This document shows, in pieces, positions 56,201 to 64,000 of a stretch of 64,000 nucleotides of DNA (the first letter of the stretch is position 1; each line of letters opens with the position of its first letter). Made by a program: the position numbers and the translations under genes. The stretch comes from Coccinella septempunctata (lineage: Eukaryota > Arthropoda > Insecta > Coleoptera > Coccinellidae). Location of the stretch: positions 42,520,116-42,584,115 of the forward strand of contig NC_058190.1 in assembly GCF_907165205.1 (NCBI RefSeq), given 5' to 3'. The notes under the pieces were generated by a model that saw nothing but the letters and a program-made list of their open reading frames with translations, did no database searches and had not been told where the DNA came from.

Positions 56201-56790
56201 TGATTTCTTGAATTATTTATAGTTACAGTTGTTTCATGTTCAGCATCATTTATTCCATTAAAAGTTTGAAGATCTAAAGAGCTGTTGTACTGAATATCTT
56301 CTTCATCTTCTATACAACTATATTTTCTATTAAAATTGCAAAATGCTGAATAACCATTCTGTAGAAGAGTTCGATCTAATTCCTCAGGATCTGTTAAGAT
56401 TCTTGTAGGCACTATGGGTGCAGTGAAGTCCAAATTGTGAAAGTCGGCTGATGAAGGTTCCACAGGTCTGGCTACTAACATTCTAACCTATAATATTCAT
56501 TACTTACGTATCTGGATTAATAAATGTATATTTTAACTCACTTCTTGCCCTGCTTGCCTCAAGACAGTGGCAACTTGGTCAGCTGCAAGACCTCTAAGGT
56601 TGACATCTCCAATCTGCAGTATATGGTCCCCACTTTGTAATCGATTGTCTTTGTCTGCTATGCCACCAGGAAGTATAGATTTTATAACTACTCCTGTACT
56701 TCTACCTCCCACAATACCAAATCCAAGTCCAGAACCGTCATTTACGAGATCTATCACTTCAACTTGTGACCATTCTGTACTCAACACCAT
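53248..56790 (-). CDS. Patj: Patj, multi-PDZ polarity scaffold
   Basis: Six exons: 56542-56790, 55741-56487, 54883-55360, 53996-54013 (an 18-nt microexon), 53605-53885 and 53248-53466. All are GT-AG and in frame, giving 663 residues. There are four PDZ domains: about 9-93 (GLGF at 21-24), 206-292 (YGLGI), 389-476 (RGLGI) and 560-650 (RGFGF). The block NRLQSGDHILQIGDVNLRGL and VARPVEP after PDZ1 are close to Drosophila Patj. Patj is a partner of Crumbs and Stardust at the apical membrane of epithelia and photoreceptors. The N-terminal L27 domain of Patj is not encoded before MVLSTEW. An in-frame TAA lies 9 bp upstream of this ATG with no acceptor between, so this is a complete L27-less 5' end, or an internal-promoter isoform. 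Confidence 0.9.
54400..54675 (-). repeat. Repeat in Patj intron, ending ACGGGGTGTTTCA
   Basis: On the minus strand it reads through a 102-residue frame and ends TGAAACACCCCGTAT, the terminal style of this genome's interspersed repeats. I treat it as element-derived, not as an exon, because Patj exons splice cleanly around it. Confidence 0.45.
54755..54820 (-). repeat. Repeat family C copy
   Basis: The minus strand contains AATTTTAATGGAGCATTAAA followed by TTTTAACGG, matching about 7330-7360 on the plus strand. Only two copies here; nature unknown. Confidence 0.4.
55405..55525. repeat. Repeat family D copy in Patj intron 2
   Basis: Matches 26095-26170 in its first half (TTGAAATAAATTTAGTAAAT then TTTTTTGTTGTCAATATACC) and 48655-48691 in its second half (GGATTTTCATCAAGTA, CCACATCAATTCAATAATC), so the two other copies are different pieces of one element. 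Confidence 0.45.
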
Positions 56791-56904
56791 AATGTTTTAG
56801 AATCATCGCTTTCTATTTTGTCAAACTATTCCACTTATTATAAAAGTTATGAAATGAGGCAGCCTAAAGATTTTTCATCTTAGAAATTCTGAAATAAAAT
56901 ATTG

Positions 56905-57105
56905 AATAAGTATGACGAAATATTAGTTTTATTGGGTCTTGAATTGATAAAGAGTGGTCAGATTGGGGGTTATTTGGGATTGCAAACAGTCGATACCTTT
57001 TTACCTAAAGAGTGGTCTCGAAATTCTAATTCACTCCAAAGTAAATATAGACCTGAAGAGCGGAGAACGAAAACACCGGATTCCAAATATGTAGATTTCT
57101 GGTAG
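56905..57105 (+). CDS. Possible terminal exon of a small unknown protein
   Basis: A frame of 66 codons without its own ATG. It encodes a mildly hydrophobic stretch (ILVLLGLELIKSGQIGGYLG) then a charged tail ending TPDSKYVDFW. The text looks protein-like rather than random, and the end is typical of small conserved proteins. It lies just upstream of, and divergent from, Patj. If real, it needs an upstream exon I cannot find. Low confidence. Confidence 0.25.
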   Translation, partial: NKYDEILVLLGLELIKSGQIGGYLGLQTVDTFLPKEWSRNSNSLQSKYRPEERRTKTPDSKYVDFW

Positions 57106-58701
57106 ATTTTTAGTTTGCTCCACTACTTTTTATCTCTTTTATTCCTCATGAAACTAAGCAGATCATTCAAACAAGTCTTCTGTTTCATTTCACGGAATTC
57201 AACATCAAAATAAAAATTTGAATTCAGAATTCAACACAAATCGAAACTGACGGACACTGACTGACAGAATTTCTATGACACTTTGCTAATGATCATCTAT
57301 CACAGGCGGAGACAACAGACGTTTTTTCGCGACTCTGCATTGTGGATATCGTTGATTGAAGTACTTCAGGTTAAAAGTAAAAATTAAGAAATGCTTCATT
57401 ACGGAAGAAATTTTTGTCTTTTATTGTTTTTGCAGTGTTCCATCTACTTCTGATTTCATATTATATAATATGATTTTGACAATTACATTGTTTTTTGTTG
57501 TGTTTTCACGTTATCCTTGAACAAACAATTGTGATCGAGTACCTTCTGATATGAATAGAGTACCAATGAATTGGGTTTTTGAATTAATTCAATCAACATA
57601 ACTGTGCACTCAATTATGTTTTGAAAAAGTTCAACGCATATGATCAAATTCAGGCTTTCGGTCTAAACTTGATCAAACAAAACATGGTCACATCGCCTTA
57701 CAAACAAAACAATGTGAGATACACCAGTTGGACTATGGGTACACTGTACACATACATAAAAGAATCATATGTTTAAAGTCAATTTACATATGTTTATTAT
57801 TCGTATTTACTGCAAATTAACCGATTTGATGCATACTCTTGAGACATATTAGCAAATACTGGTTCAAATATTGCTTTTCAGTTTGTAATTAGAATTTTAC
57901 TGATAACTCATACATAATTATTATTACTTGATAAATATCCATAATTAAGGTAGAAAGTGATGATTCAAATTATTTTCACTCACATAAATTATCATTACGC
58001 GTATTTTGGTATCGCAATATAGCATCTCCATGTGAAATACCCTTATTGTTTCTATATAGACAAATATTATAACTCTATAATCTTTGCATATAGATATTTA
58101 TCCTCTATCTACGAGGCCAATACATATAATTCGGGTGTTATGGAATTAGATGTATGAGAGGTAGACTTAATGAAGCCTATCATGTTCAAGATTTTTTTTA
58201 CTTGTAATAATGATTTTTTATTATTTTGATGGAAATAAATCAGAAAAATATTGTAGGTACTCTGCAAATTATCCTTAAAATACTACTTCGAAATAAAAAA
58301 AAATTGGACTTCACAAATTGTTTGCCGATTTGTAGAAAATCCCATATTGATCCAACCCATATTTGAGAGGAGAAGTATGGAAATAAGACTGATTTCTATT
58401 CTAGCAGAATAGAGAGAGCGCTTCATATTCCTCATAACAAAAGAATAGTCAAGCGGTTTTTAATTGAAAGATTGTTCCTTATCAAGCATCATTAATGACT
58501 ACTGAAGCCTGCTTGCGTCATAAGATAAACGTCAGTGCGCCAAATTCAGAGGTTGATGTTCAGAGTGTGTATTAATAGTGAGGTGATATCAAGAATTTGC
58601 GAATTCTATTGTTGATATTTATGGAATTGAACTATTCCTTCGAGCGTTTGTCGATTTTCCGATAAAGATTATTTGTACCTAGAGGATCTTATATAATTGA
58701 T
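57106..58701. other. Intergenic between Patj and Nanp
   Basis: AT-rich, no supported gene. No L27-encoding exon for Patj was found on the minus strand here. A segment at about 57340-57370 (GTTGATTGAAGTACTTCA) resembles one at about 22885-22930. Confidence 0.4.
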
Positions 58702-61700
58702 ATGGAAACAATGCGAAATGACAGATCAGGAATTCAGGCCATTTTATTCGACCTAGATAATACTATTATCGCAACAAGGAAAGCTGATAAATTGGCATGT
58801 AATAGAGTAAGTGAAAGAAATCTTTTATTTGCAATGAGCTTCATTTCCAGAAAATTTCATGTTGTTTTTTGCATCTGGAACGAAATTATTGCGCTACGTC
58901 TCTGGTATGTCAGCTGTTTTTGACACTCCCAATTTCTCTTTTTTGTCGATGTTAGCTACTCAGCTACGGCGTGGCTCTTTGTTGCTTTGTTAATCACATA
59001 CATCACAGTGTTCCGCTCGTTTAATTCTCAACCTGAAAGAGTCGATGACTTGTTCTAAATATAATCCAGTGATTTGAGACGCTGGAAACGACTGAATTTA
59101 GAAATCCCATAGAATGTAACTCATTCTAAATATAAAAGTCCCCTTATTTCAACTAACTCAGTATTGGATTGTGAGGCGCTTTGAACACTTTGATATAGTG
59201 AAATATTGTGGAAGTATCTCGACGAATTTAATCTACACATTTATCAACAATGTCGGGGCAAGTATCTGAACAAGTGAAAAAATGCTGTATTATGATAAAG
59301 CATTCATTGAACGATACACAAAAATTTGCTGCTTTATTTATGGTTACAAAATTAGTTCATGGACCAGACTGTACCTTGGCTGCAAAAACAGCAATTTTCA
59401 ACGCCTTAGGCTTTGATTTCCTCAAAAAATTACTGCTTACCACTGATGTCCCATTGGATTGCCCACCGTCCATCTATAAATCCATAGCTCTTTCGATATT
59501 AACTGTTTTCTGCGAGGAACCAGAGTTGGCATGTAAACCTGAAGTACTAGATACTGTTCCCATATTCCTGGATATTGTTAAGCAGTCGGATAACAGCGAT
59601 TATGATGATAACTTAATGGCAGTTGGTGAAGCTTATCATTGCTTGAAACGCATCGCCATTACTCCTGCTGGACAAGATTATCTCATTGAAGCTGATGGTA
59701 TTACCATATTGAGTGAAATATATATTCAAGGCAGCTTCCAATCAGATGAAGCTTTAAAAGTACTTGGAATTCTTGTTTGTCGAAAAGGATCAAAGACTTG
59801 GTCAGGCAATGTGAAAGGCTTTCATAATTTAATGAATAAACTAGCTCTTGACTTTGAGACAGATCAGGACAAAAGAAAATTTGATTTGTGTGAAACACTG
59901 AACACTCTGGTATTCAATAGTCCCAGAACAGAAATGGGAGACTCTCATCTTGGTGAAACTTGGCCCCAAAGTATACATAAAGGATTGAGTGATATTCTCC
60001 AAAGTAAAATTGTAGCACAACAAAGAAATCCAGCTCTGTTGTTAGCAGCTTCTGGTATTGATCTTTTGGGAATTGAATGGATTATACAAGAGGATGAAAA
60101 ATGTAAACAATTTTTTTTACTTTTGATCCAGTTGGCTGCTGTTGAAATTCGCATGCAACTTGACGGTAAATCTTTGAAAGCTGCCGATGCTGAAACTCGG
60201 CTAATCACATCTTGCTACAGCATTCTTGAATATGCCATGGCATATATTACAACTGATCAAATGGATTTAGATCAGAAAGAGAAACAAACTCTTTATACAG
60301 GTTTGAAAGGTGCTTTTACGACAGTCATAAAATTCTTACTTAAAGTATCTAATGACAGAAATTCACCTGCTGGTGATGAGAAGCTATTTATCTGTGCTAC
60401 TATAAGAGTTTTAGCTTCATGGTTGGCACAAGAAACCACAGCAATGAGAGCACAAGTATACCAACTGCTACCTTTCATGCTTGAAATTGCAAATGAAACA
60501 TTCAAATGTTATAGAGCGAACAAAATAGCAGAGAAAGCAGGAAATCTCGAGGGAGCTGAAGATGACCTAGGTCATGTGGACGTTCTAAGAATACTAATGC
60601 CTGCTCTTTGCCATCTGGCTGTTGAAGATACCTCCAGGAAAATTCTTCTGAAGAATGATGAGCATCGATTGTTATATGAATTCATTGAATTTCACTGGAG
60701 CATTGTACATTATAAACGTCCACCTGTTCCAAGATCTGAGAGATTGAAAGTATTAGCACAACCACAGGTGGAATTGTCACCAGAGATATTGGAAGAAATG
60801 AATGACTCTCGATTAGCCATGATAAGTGCATGTAACGTTTTCATGAATTTAACTGTTCTTGAACCAAAGTTTGTTGATGAATCCCCAGTTTTCAATAACT
60901 TGATGAAATTCATTTTTGAAAATTTGCCTGAACTGAAGGATATTCCGGAAAATTTGGTACTTCATGGAAATCTAGCCGTTTTGGGATTGTTGCTATTGAA
61001 ACAGATGACTAATAAAGTTAAGAAAAATGATTTTTCCATCTGCCGATACATCCAAGCAACAATAAGATTTTTATGGGATGCATATACCATTGATGAGAGC
61101 AACGACCCAACTTCATTAGTTGTTGCAATGTCATACAAGAAGCATTGGATGGAACTGGCTGAACTGTGGTTCCTAGGTATGCAAACAATGTCAAGTGTCA
61201 TCTCCCTGATTCCTTGGATTTCGGAATTTGCCATTGAAAGTGGTTGGGCAGAAGGAATAATTAATTTGTTGAAAGAAGTGAGGATTGGTTCCTTACCATC
61301 TAATGTTAAATTAGCATTTGAAGATTTCTTATGTCATTTGGTGGATGCTAACGAGTCTGTTGTAGGCGTTCTCAAGAAAGCTGACGCTTTGAAAGTGTGT
61401 AAAAACCATAGACTCATGGAATTTGGTAAAAAAATGTTTGGGGATTAAATTTATTGTTGAAAACTTAATTTGATGTTTGAAAGGCTGAAAAAATTTGATA
61501 TTTCTATTAATGTTATGTTAGATTAATGGATTTTTTTATACAATAATCAAATTTTTGTGAACCCATTATTTTAATTATATGTATGGATGTATTAACCTTT
61601 GGTCAAATCAAGATCATTAATATTTTATTCTGTATCTATCTGCACCATCACTATTGATGGCGCATATTTGATTTATTATTATTATAAATGTACTGGATTA

Positions 61701-63714
61701 GTTTTTTATGGAATTGAATCAATATAATTTAGACGAGTGTTGAGGAAAAAATATCAATTTGTAGATGCTAGGTAGAAATGGATGTTGGTGATTATTCAGA
61801 AATCAGAAGCTTTATTTTTTCATTAAGAGAGTGAAATGCCTTTTTCGACTAACAAAAACCTTGGGCAAGTGTGTTTTTATATTAAAAAAAACATTTTAAG
61901 ATGAGATGATAAGAGAAATTAATGAAGCTTAAGTTAATGTAAAACATGGTAATTTCAAATATTGTGGCTATTTTAAACAAAAATATATATTTCGTGGTAT
62001 CAACTCGTACGGAAATCACCCTCAATGTGATCAGTTATTTATAAAAATAGTATGAGACTGTTTTGAAAATATTTCGTGTAATTGGCGTACCTGATTTGTA
62101 ACTTACCACCTATGAAATAAATGTTAGAAGAGTTACACAAAATTTTATTGCATCCGTAAGTATTCACACATTTTCACAACATACTCTTAGTGTTATTTTT
62201 TTAAATATTTTAACTCGTTTTCTGTCTAATTACTTCATAAATATAATTTTTTGGCGGCTTCCTTACTCGAGAAATATATATTCAACGCAAGAACGCTACG
62301 TTTTTCCGAGCTTAAATCATTTTTGTCATACGATCTATTCATATTCAAGTATTAATATCAATGCTGATGCCAGAAGAAATATCTCAAATCTTGGTTGTAG
62401 GAGTTCCACATGTTTATTTGGATGAGAAAGCTCTTGTTAAATATCACAGACCGAAATGCTTTCGCTTCTAAATTAAGAATTTCCCAAATAGAATTTTCCA
62501 GTTCTAAATTAAGCTCAAATAGCTGTAGGAGTAACTACACCTATGCAGTCATTTCAGAGGATCGAAATACATCAGTTCTCATTCAAACAACTTTGAACAT
62601 TTGGAATTTCAACTGGCTAGACCTCGAACATTTTACACTCGAAATTCATGAAAACGAACATATTAAAACACTTGGGAAGAATTAAGAATACTTTCTTTCA
62701 TTGATTGAAAACTGCAAATTTCTGGTTAAGACAATGTCCATATGAAAAGACAAACAATTTCAAGGTTGCAGCTATGGAGCTACCCTCCATATTTGCAGCT
62801 TTGCGGCTCAAAATAATTGTATATTGAAAAAAAAACTACCAAATCTCGAAGTTTCCTCAATATTGTTCTACAACACCTAAAGGGAATGAGTTGCATGTAT
62901 ATGATTACCGGTATTCATTCACACTTTTTATCCTAACAAAAGCAAATAATCAATCAGGACCAAGTTTGTACTCATCCAGACTCATTTCTGAGAATGGAAG
63001 TTTACAGCGACTGGCCAGGCAAACTGATTCATGAAATTCAGCTCAAGTACAATCAAAGGGAAATGAAGTTTGGGATAAGATTGTGAGCCTATAAATGCCT
63101 AACTCTGAATTTGAGTTTCCGTACAAAATTGTCATTTTTGCACATTTATATCAGATGCTGGGCAGCTTCTAAATAGATTCGTTGAATTTTTTGATCCCCA
63201 TGGAAATTCCACAATTTTCACACCAAAAATTCAAGAATGGTAGAATGGTGTTGCGAACAAAAATTCAGCTAAATGCGCTGTTTGGAAATAATATCTACAT
63301 TTATTGAAATGAGTAACAATTTCCCAGCTTTCAGTGCATATGTTGTTAAAACAAAAAAACTTCTTTATTTTGAAATACTTACCTCACTGAATAAAGAAGA
63401 GCATCCGCCAAAATTTTAGTTTCCTTAAAAAAGAAATTTTTTCACATATACAATTACACTTTGTCGATATTCTGAACATTTAACCATCCAACAAATTACT
63501 AAAATTTCAAATTTAGCTCTAAAAAGTTACATCTTCTAGATTTCAGAAATCTTATGTCAAGAATTCGGAGTACCTGAAGAAATTGCCGTACAAAGTTGCA
63601 TACATTTCCTACATGAATTTCGGAAATGTCCCCAACATCCTTCCATAGATCTTCACGTTTGGAGGCAGAAATTGTGGTATCAAGCATTACATCCAAATTA
63701 TCAAAAGTATTGTG
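58702..63714 (+). CDS. Nanp: N-acylneuraminate-9-phosphatase (HAD family), first two exons
   Basis: Exon 1 is 58702-58806 and exon 2 is 63540-63714, phase 0 across a 4.7-kb intron. A donor (TGTG|GTAAGT) at 63714 leads to exons outside the window, so the gene is partial (93 codons seen). Exon 1 carries HAD motif I, ILFDLDNTII, whose first Asp is the phosphorylated nucleophile and whose DxDNT arrangement is typical. Exon 2 encodes the start of the cap: ISEILCQEFGVPEE, HEFRKCPQHPSIDLHVWRQK and LWYQAL, similar to insect Nanp. The enzyme removes phosphate from N-acetylneuraminate 9-phosphate in sialic-acid synthesis, in the cytosol. The intron contains the whole neurochondrin gene in the same orientation. 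The exact acceptor (CTTCTAG at 63533-63539) was chosen over a second AG seven bases later because only it keeps the frame. Confidence 0.75.
59250..61448 (+). CDS. Ncdn: Neurochondrin homologue
   Basis: A single uninterrupted frame of 732 residues; human neurochondrin is 729. The start MSGQVSEQVKKCCIMIKHSL and the helical-repeat texture through to the end (KKADALKVCKNHRLMEFGKK) match the family, including SPPSIYKSIALSIL-like and AAGSGLDLLGI-like segments (here CPPSIYKSIALSIL and LAASGIDLLGIEW). It is an all-alpha, leucine-rich cytosolic protein that binds signalling partners in neurons and modulates Ca2+/calmodulin-dependent kinase II and receptor signalling in mammals. No catalytic motif. It has no intron and lies entirely in the first intron of Nanp, on the same strand, with its own ATG context (CAACAATGTCG). 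It could be an ancestral nested gene or a retrocopy that replaced the original. Confidence 0.92.
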   Translation: MSGQVSEQVKKCCIMIKHSLNDTQKFAALFMVTKLVHGPDCTLAAKTAIFNALGFDFLKKLLLTTDVPLDCPPSIYKSIALSILTVFCEEPELACKPEVLDTVPIFLDIVKQSDNSDYDDNLMAVGEAYHCLKRIAITPAGQDYLIEADGITILSEIYIQGSFQSDEALKVLGILVCRKGSKTWSGNVKGFHNLMNKLALDFETDQDKRKFDLCETLNTLVFNSPRTEMGDSHLGETWPQSIHKGLSDILQSKIVAQQRNPALLLAASGIDLLGIEWIIQEDEKCKQFFLLLIQLAAVEIRMQLDGKSLKAADAETRLITSCYSILEYAMAYITTDQMDLDQKEKQTLYTGLKGAFTTVIKFLLKVSNDRNSPAGDEKLFICATIRVLASWLAQETTAMRAQVYQLLPFMLEIANETFKCYRANKIAEKAGNLEGAEDDLGHVDVLRILMPALCHLAVEDTSRKILLKNDEHRLLYEFIEFHWSIVHYKRPPVPRSERLKVLAQPQVELSPEILEEMNDSRLAMISACNVFMNLTVLEPKFVDESPVFNNLMKFIFENLPELKDIPENLVLHGNLAVLGLLLLKQMTNKVKKNDFSICRYIQATIRFLWDAYTIDESNDPTSLVVAMSYKKHWMELAELWFLGMQTMSSVISLIPWISEFAIESGWAEGIINLLKEVRIGSLPSNVKLAFEDFLCHLVDANESVVGVLKKADALKVCKNHRLMEFGKKMFGD
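61449..63539. other. Nanp intron downstream of neurochondrin
   Basis: AT-rich, with the neurochondrin 3' untranslated region at its start. No other gene or element recognised. The 91-residue frame at 62410-62685 shows no protein signature. Confidence 0.45.
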
Positions 63715-63810
63715 GTAAGTGCAATATTGATACAGGGAGGGACGATTTACTTGAAACACTTGAAATTTAATGGCTCATATTTTCATTCTATATTGTTTTT
63801 TTTAAATTAT

Positions 63811-63999
63811 TTATTGAGGAATGTACACGTCTGAACCACCCCTAAGGGCGATTACTAGGTGTAGAACAGTACCAGCTTTCAATTTGTAACAACTGACTGA
63901 TTTATCGTCCTTAAGTTGCTTTCCTTGGTAAATCAATCTCTGTTGATCCGGAGGAATACCTTCCTTTTCTTCTAGTTTTTGTTTTATATTGAGAATCTT
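63811..63999 (-). CDS. NEDD8-like ubiquitin-fold protein (3' part)
   Basis: A 62-codon open frame enters from the right edge of the window. It covers most of a ubiquitin fold: QKLEEKEGIPPDQQRLIYQG, KQLKDDKSVSCYKL and VLHLVIALRGG. Ala before LRGG (the position of Ala72 in NEDD8, Arg in ubiquitin) and LEEKEGIPP point to NEDD8 rather than ubiquitin. After the GG comes SDVYIPQ, a tail that would have to be removed to expose GG, as in NEDD8 precursors. NEDD8 modifies cullins and activates cullin-RING ligases. Several residues (DKSVSCYKLKAG) are diverged from the very conserved animal NEDD8, so this may be a paralogue or retrocopy. It lies antisense, in or just past the next Nanp intron. Confidence 0.8.
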   Translation of the reverse strand, partial: KILNIKQKLEEKEGIPPDQQRLIYQGKQLKDDKSVSCYKLKAGTVLHLVIALRGGSDVYIPQ

Positions 64000-64000
64000 A

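Overview
This is a eukaryotic, AT-rich window from an insect nuclear genome, most likely a beetle. Genes carry short GT-AG introns (often 50-100 bp), nearly every protein is closest in content to insect or animal families, and the gaps are full of interspersed repeats ending in CCTGTA or ACAGGG, plus a Helitron, MITE-like elements and a Penelope-like retroelement. There are no operons, ribosome-binding sites or CRISPR arrays. The beetle assignment is inference. All exon models were built by eye from splice signals, frame continuity and remembered family motifs.

Left part (1-19,400). The 3' end of mitochondrial ATP synthase gamma is followed by a convergent ribonuclease kappa gene and a broken SWIM zinc finger/YqaJ-nuclease gene. 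Next is a PLEKHF (phafin, rush-like) PH-FYVE gene on the minus strand. Its first two coding exons lie at 18.4-19.3 kb and its other six at 5.2-7.2 kb. The 11-kb intron between them holds a complete saccharopine-dehydrogenase-like oxidoreductase (SCCPDH) on the opposite strand with a strikingly GC-rich first exon. A Helitron sits in a smaller intron.

Middle part (19,700-43,000). A divergent mitochondrial EF-Tu paralogue and AIMP3 (aminoacyl-tRNA synthetase complex) are convergent neighbours. They are followed by an odorant-binding-protein gene with a huge Asn-rich insert between its first two cysteines. A 5'-truncated Penelope-like element follows, with RT and GIY-YIG domains, a 14-bp target-site duplication, a 71-bp inverted repeat and a hammerhead-ribozyme-like core. 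After it come a long foldback element, a secreted Gly/Trp/Tyr-rich protein, a small secreted protein and a mitochondrial helical-repeat-like protein with a MITE in its intron.

Right part (43,300-64,000). It holds an SLC46-type transporter (minus), an orphan coiled-coil protein (minus), a secreted protein built from two matching Cys modules (plus), and the polarity scaffold Patj with four PDZ domains but no visible L27 domain (minus). Last is Nanp (sialic-acid-9-phosphate phosphatase, HAD family), whose 4.7-kb first intron contains a whole intronless neurochondrin gene. A NEDD8-like reading frame enters from the right edge on the minus strand.

Most genes are unrelated housekeeping or secreted-protein genes. 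The main architectural theme is nesting: SCCPDH inside PLEKHF, and neurochondrin inside Nanp. The strongest candidates for something undescribed are the OBP with the 274-residue insert, the duplicated CCC-module protein, and the ribozyme-bearing Penelope copy.
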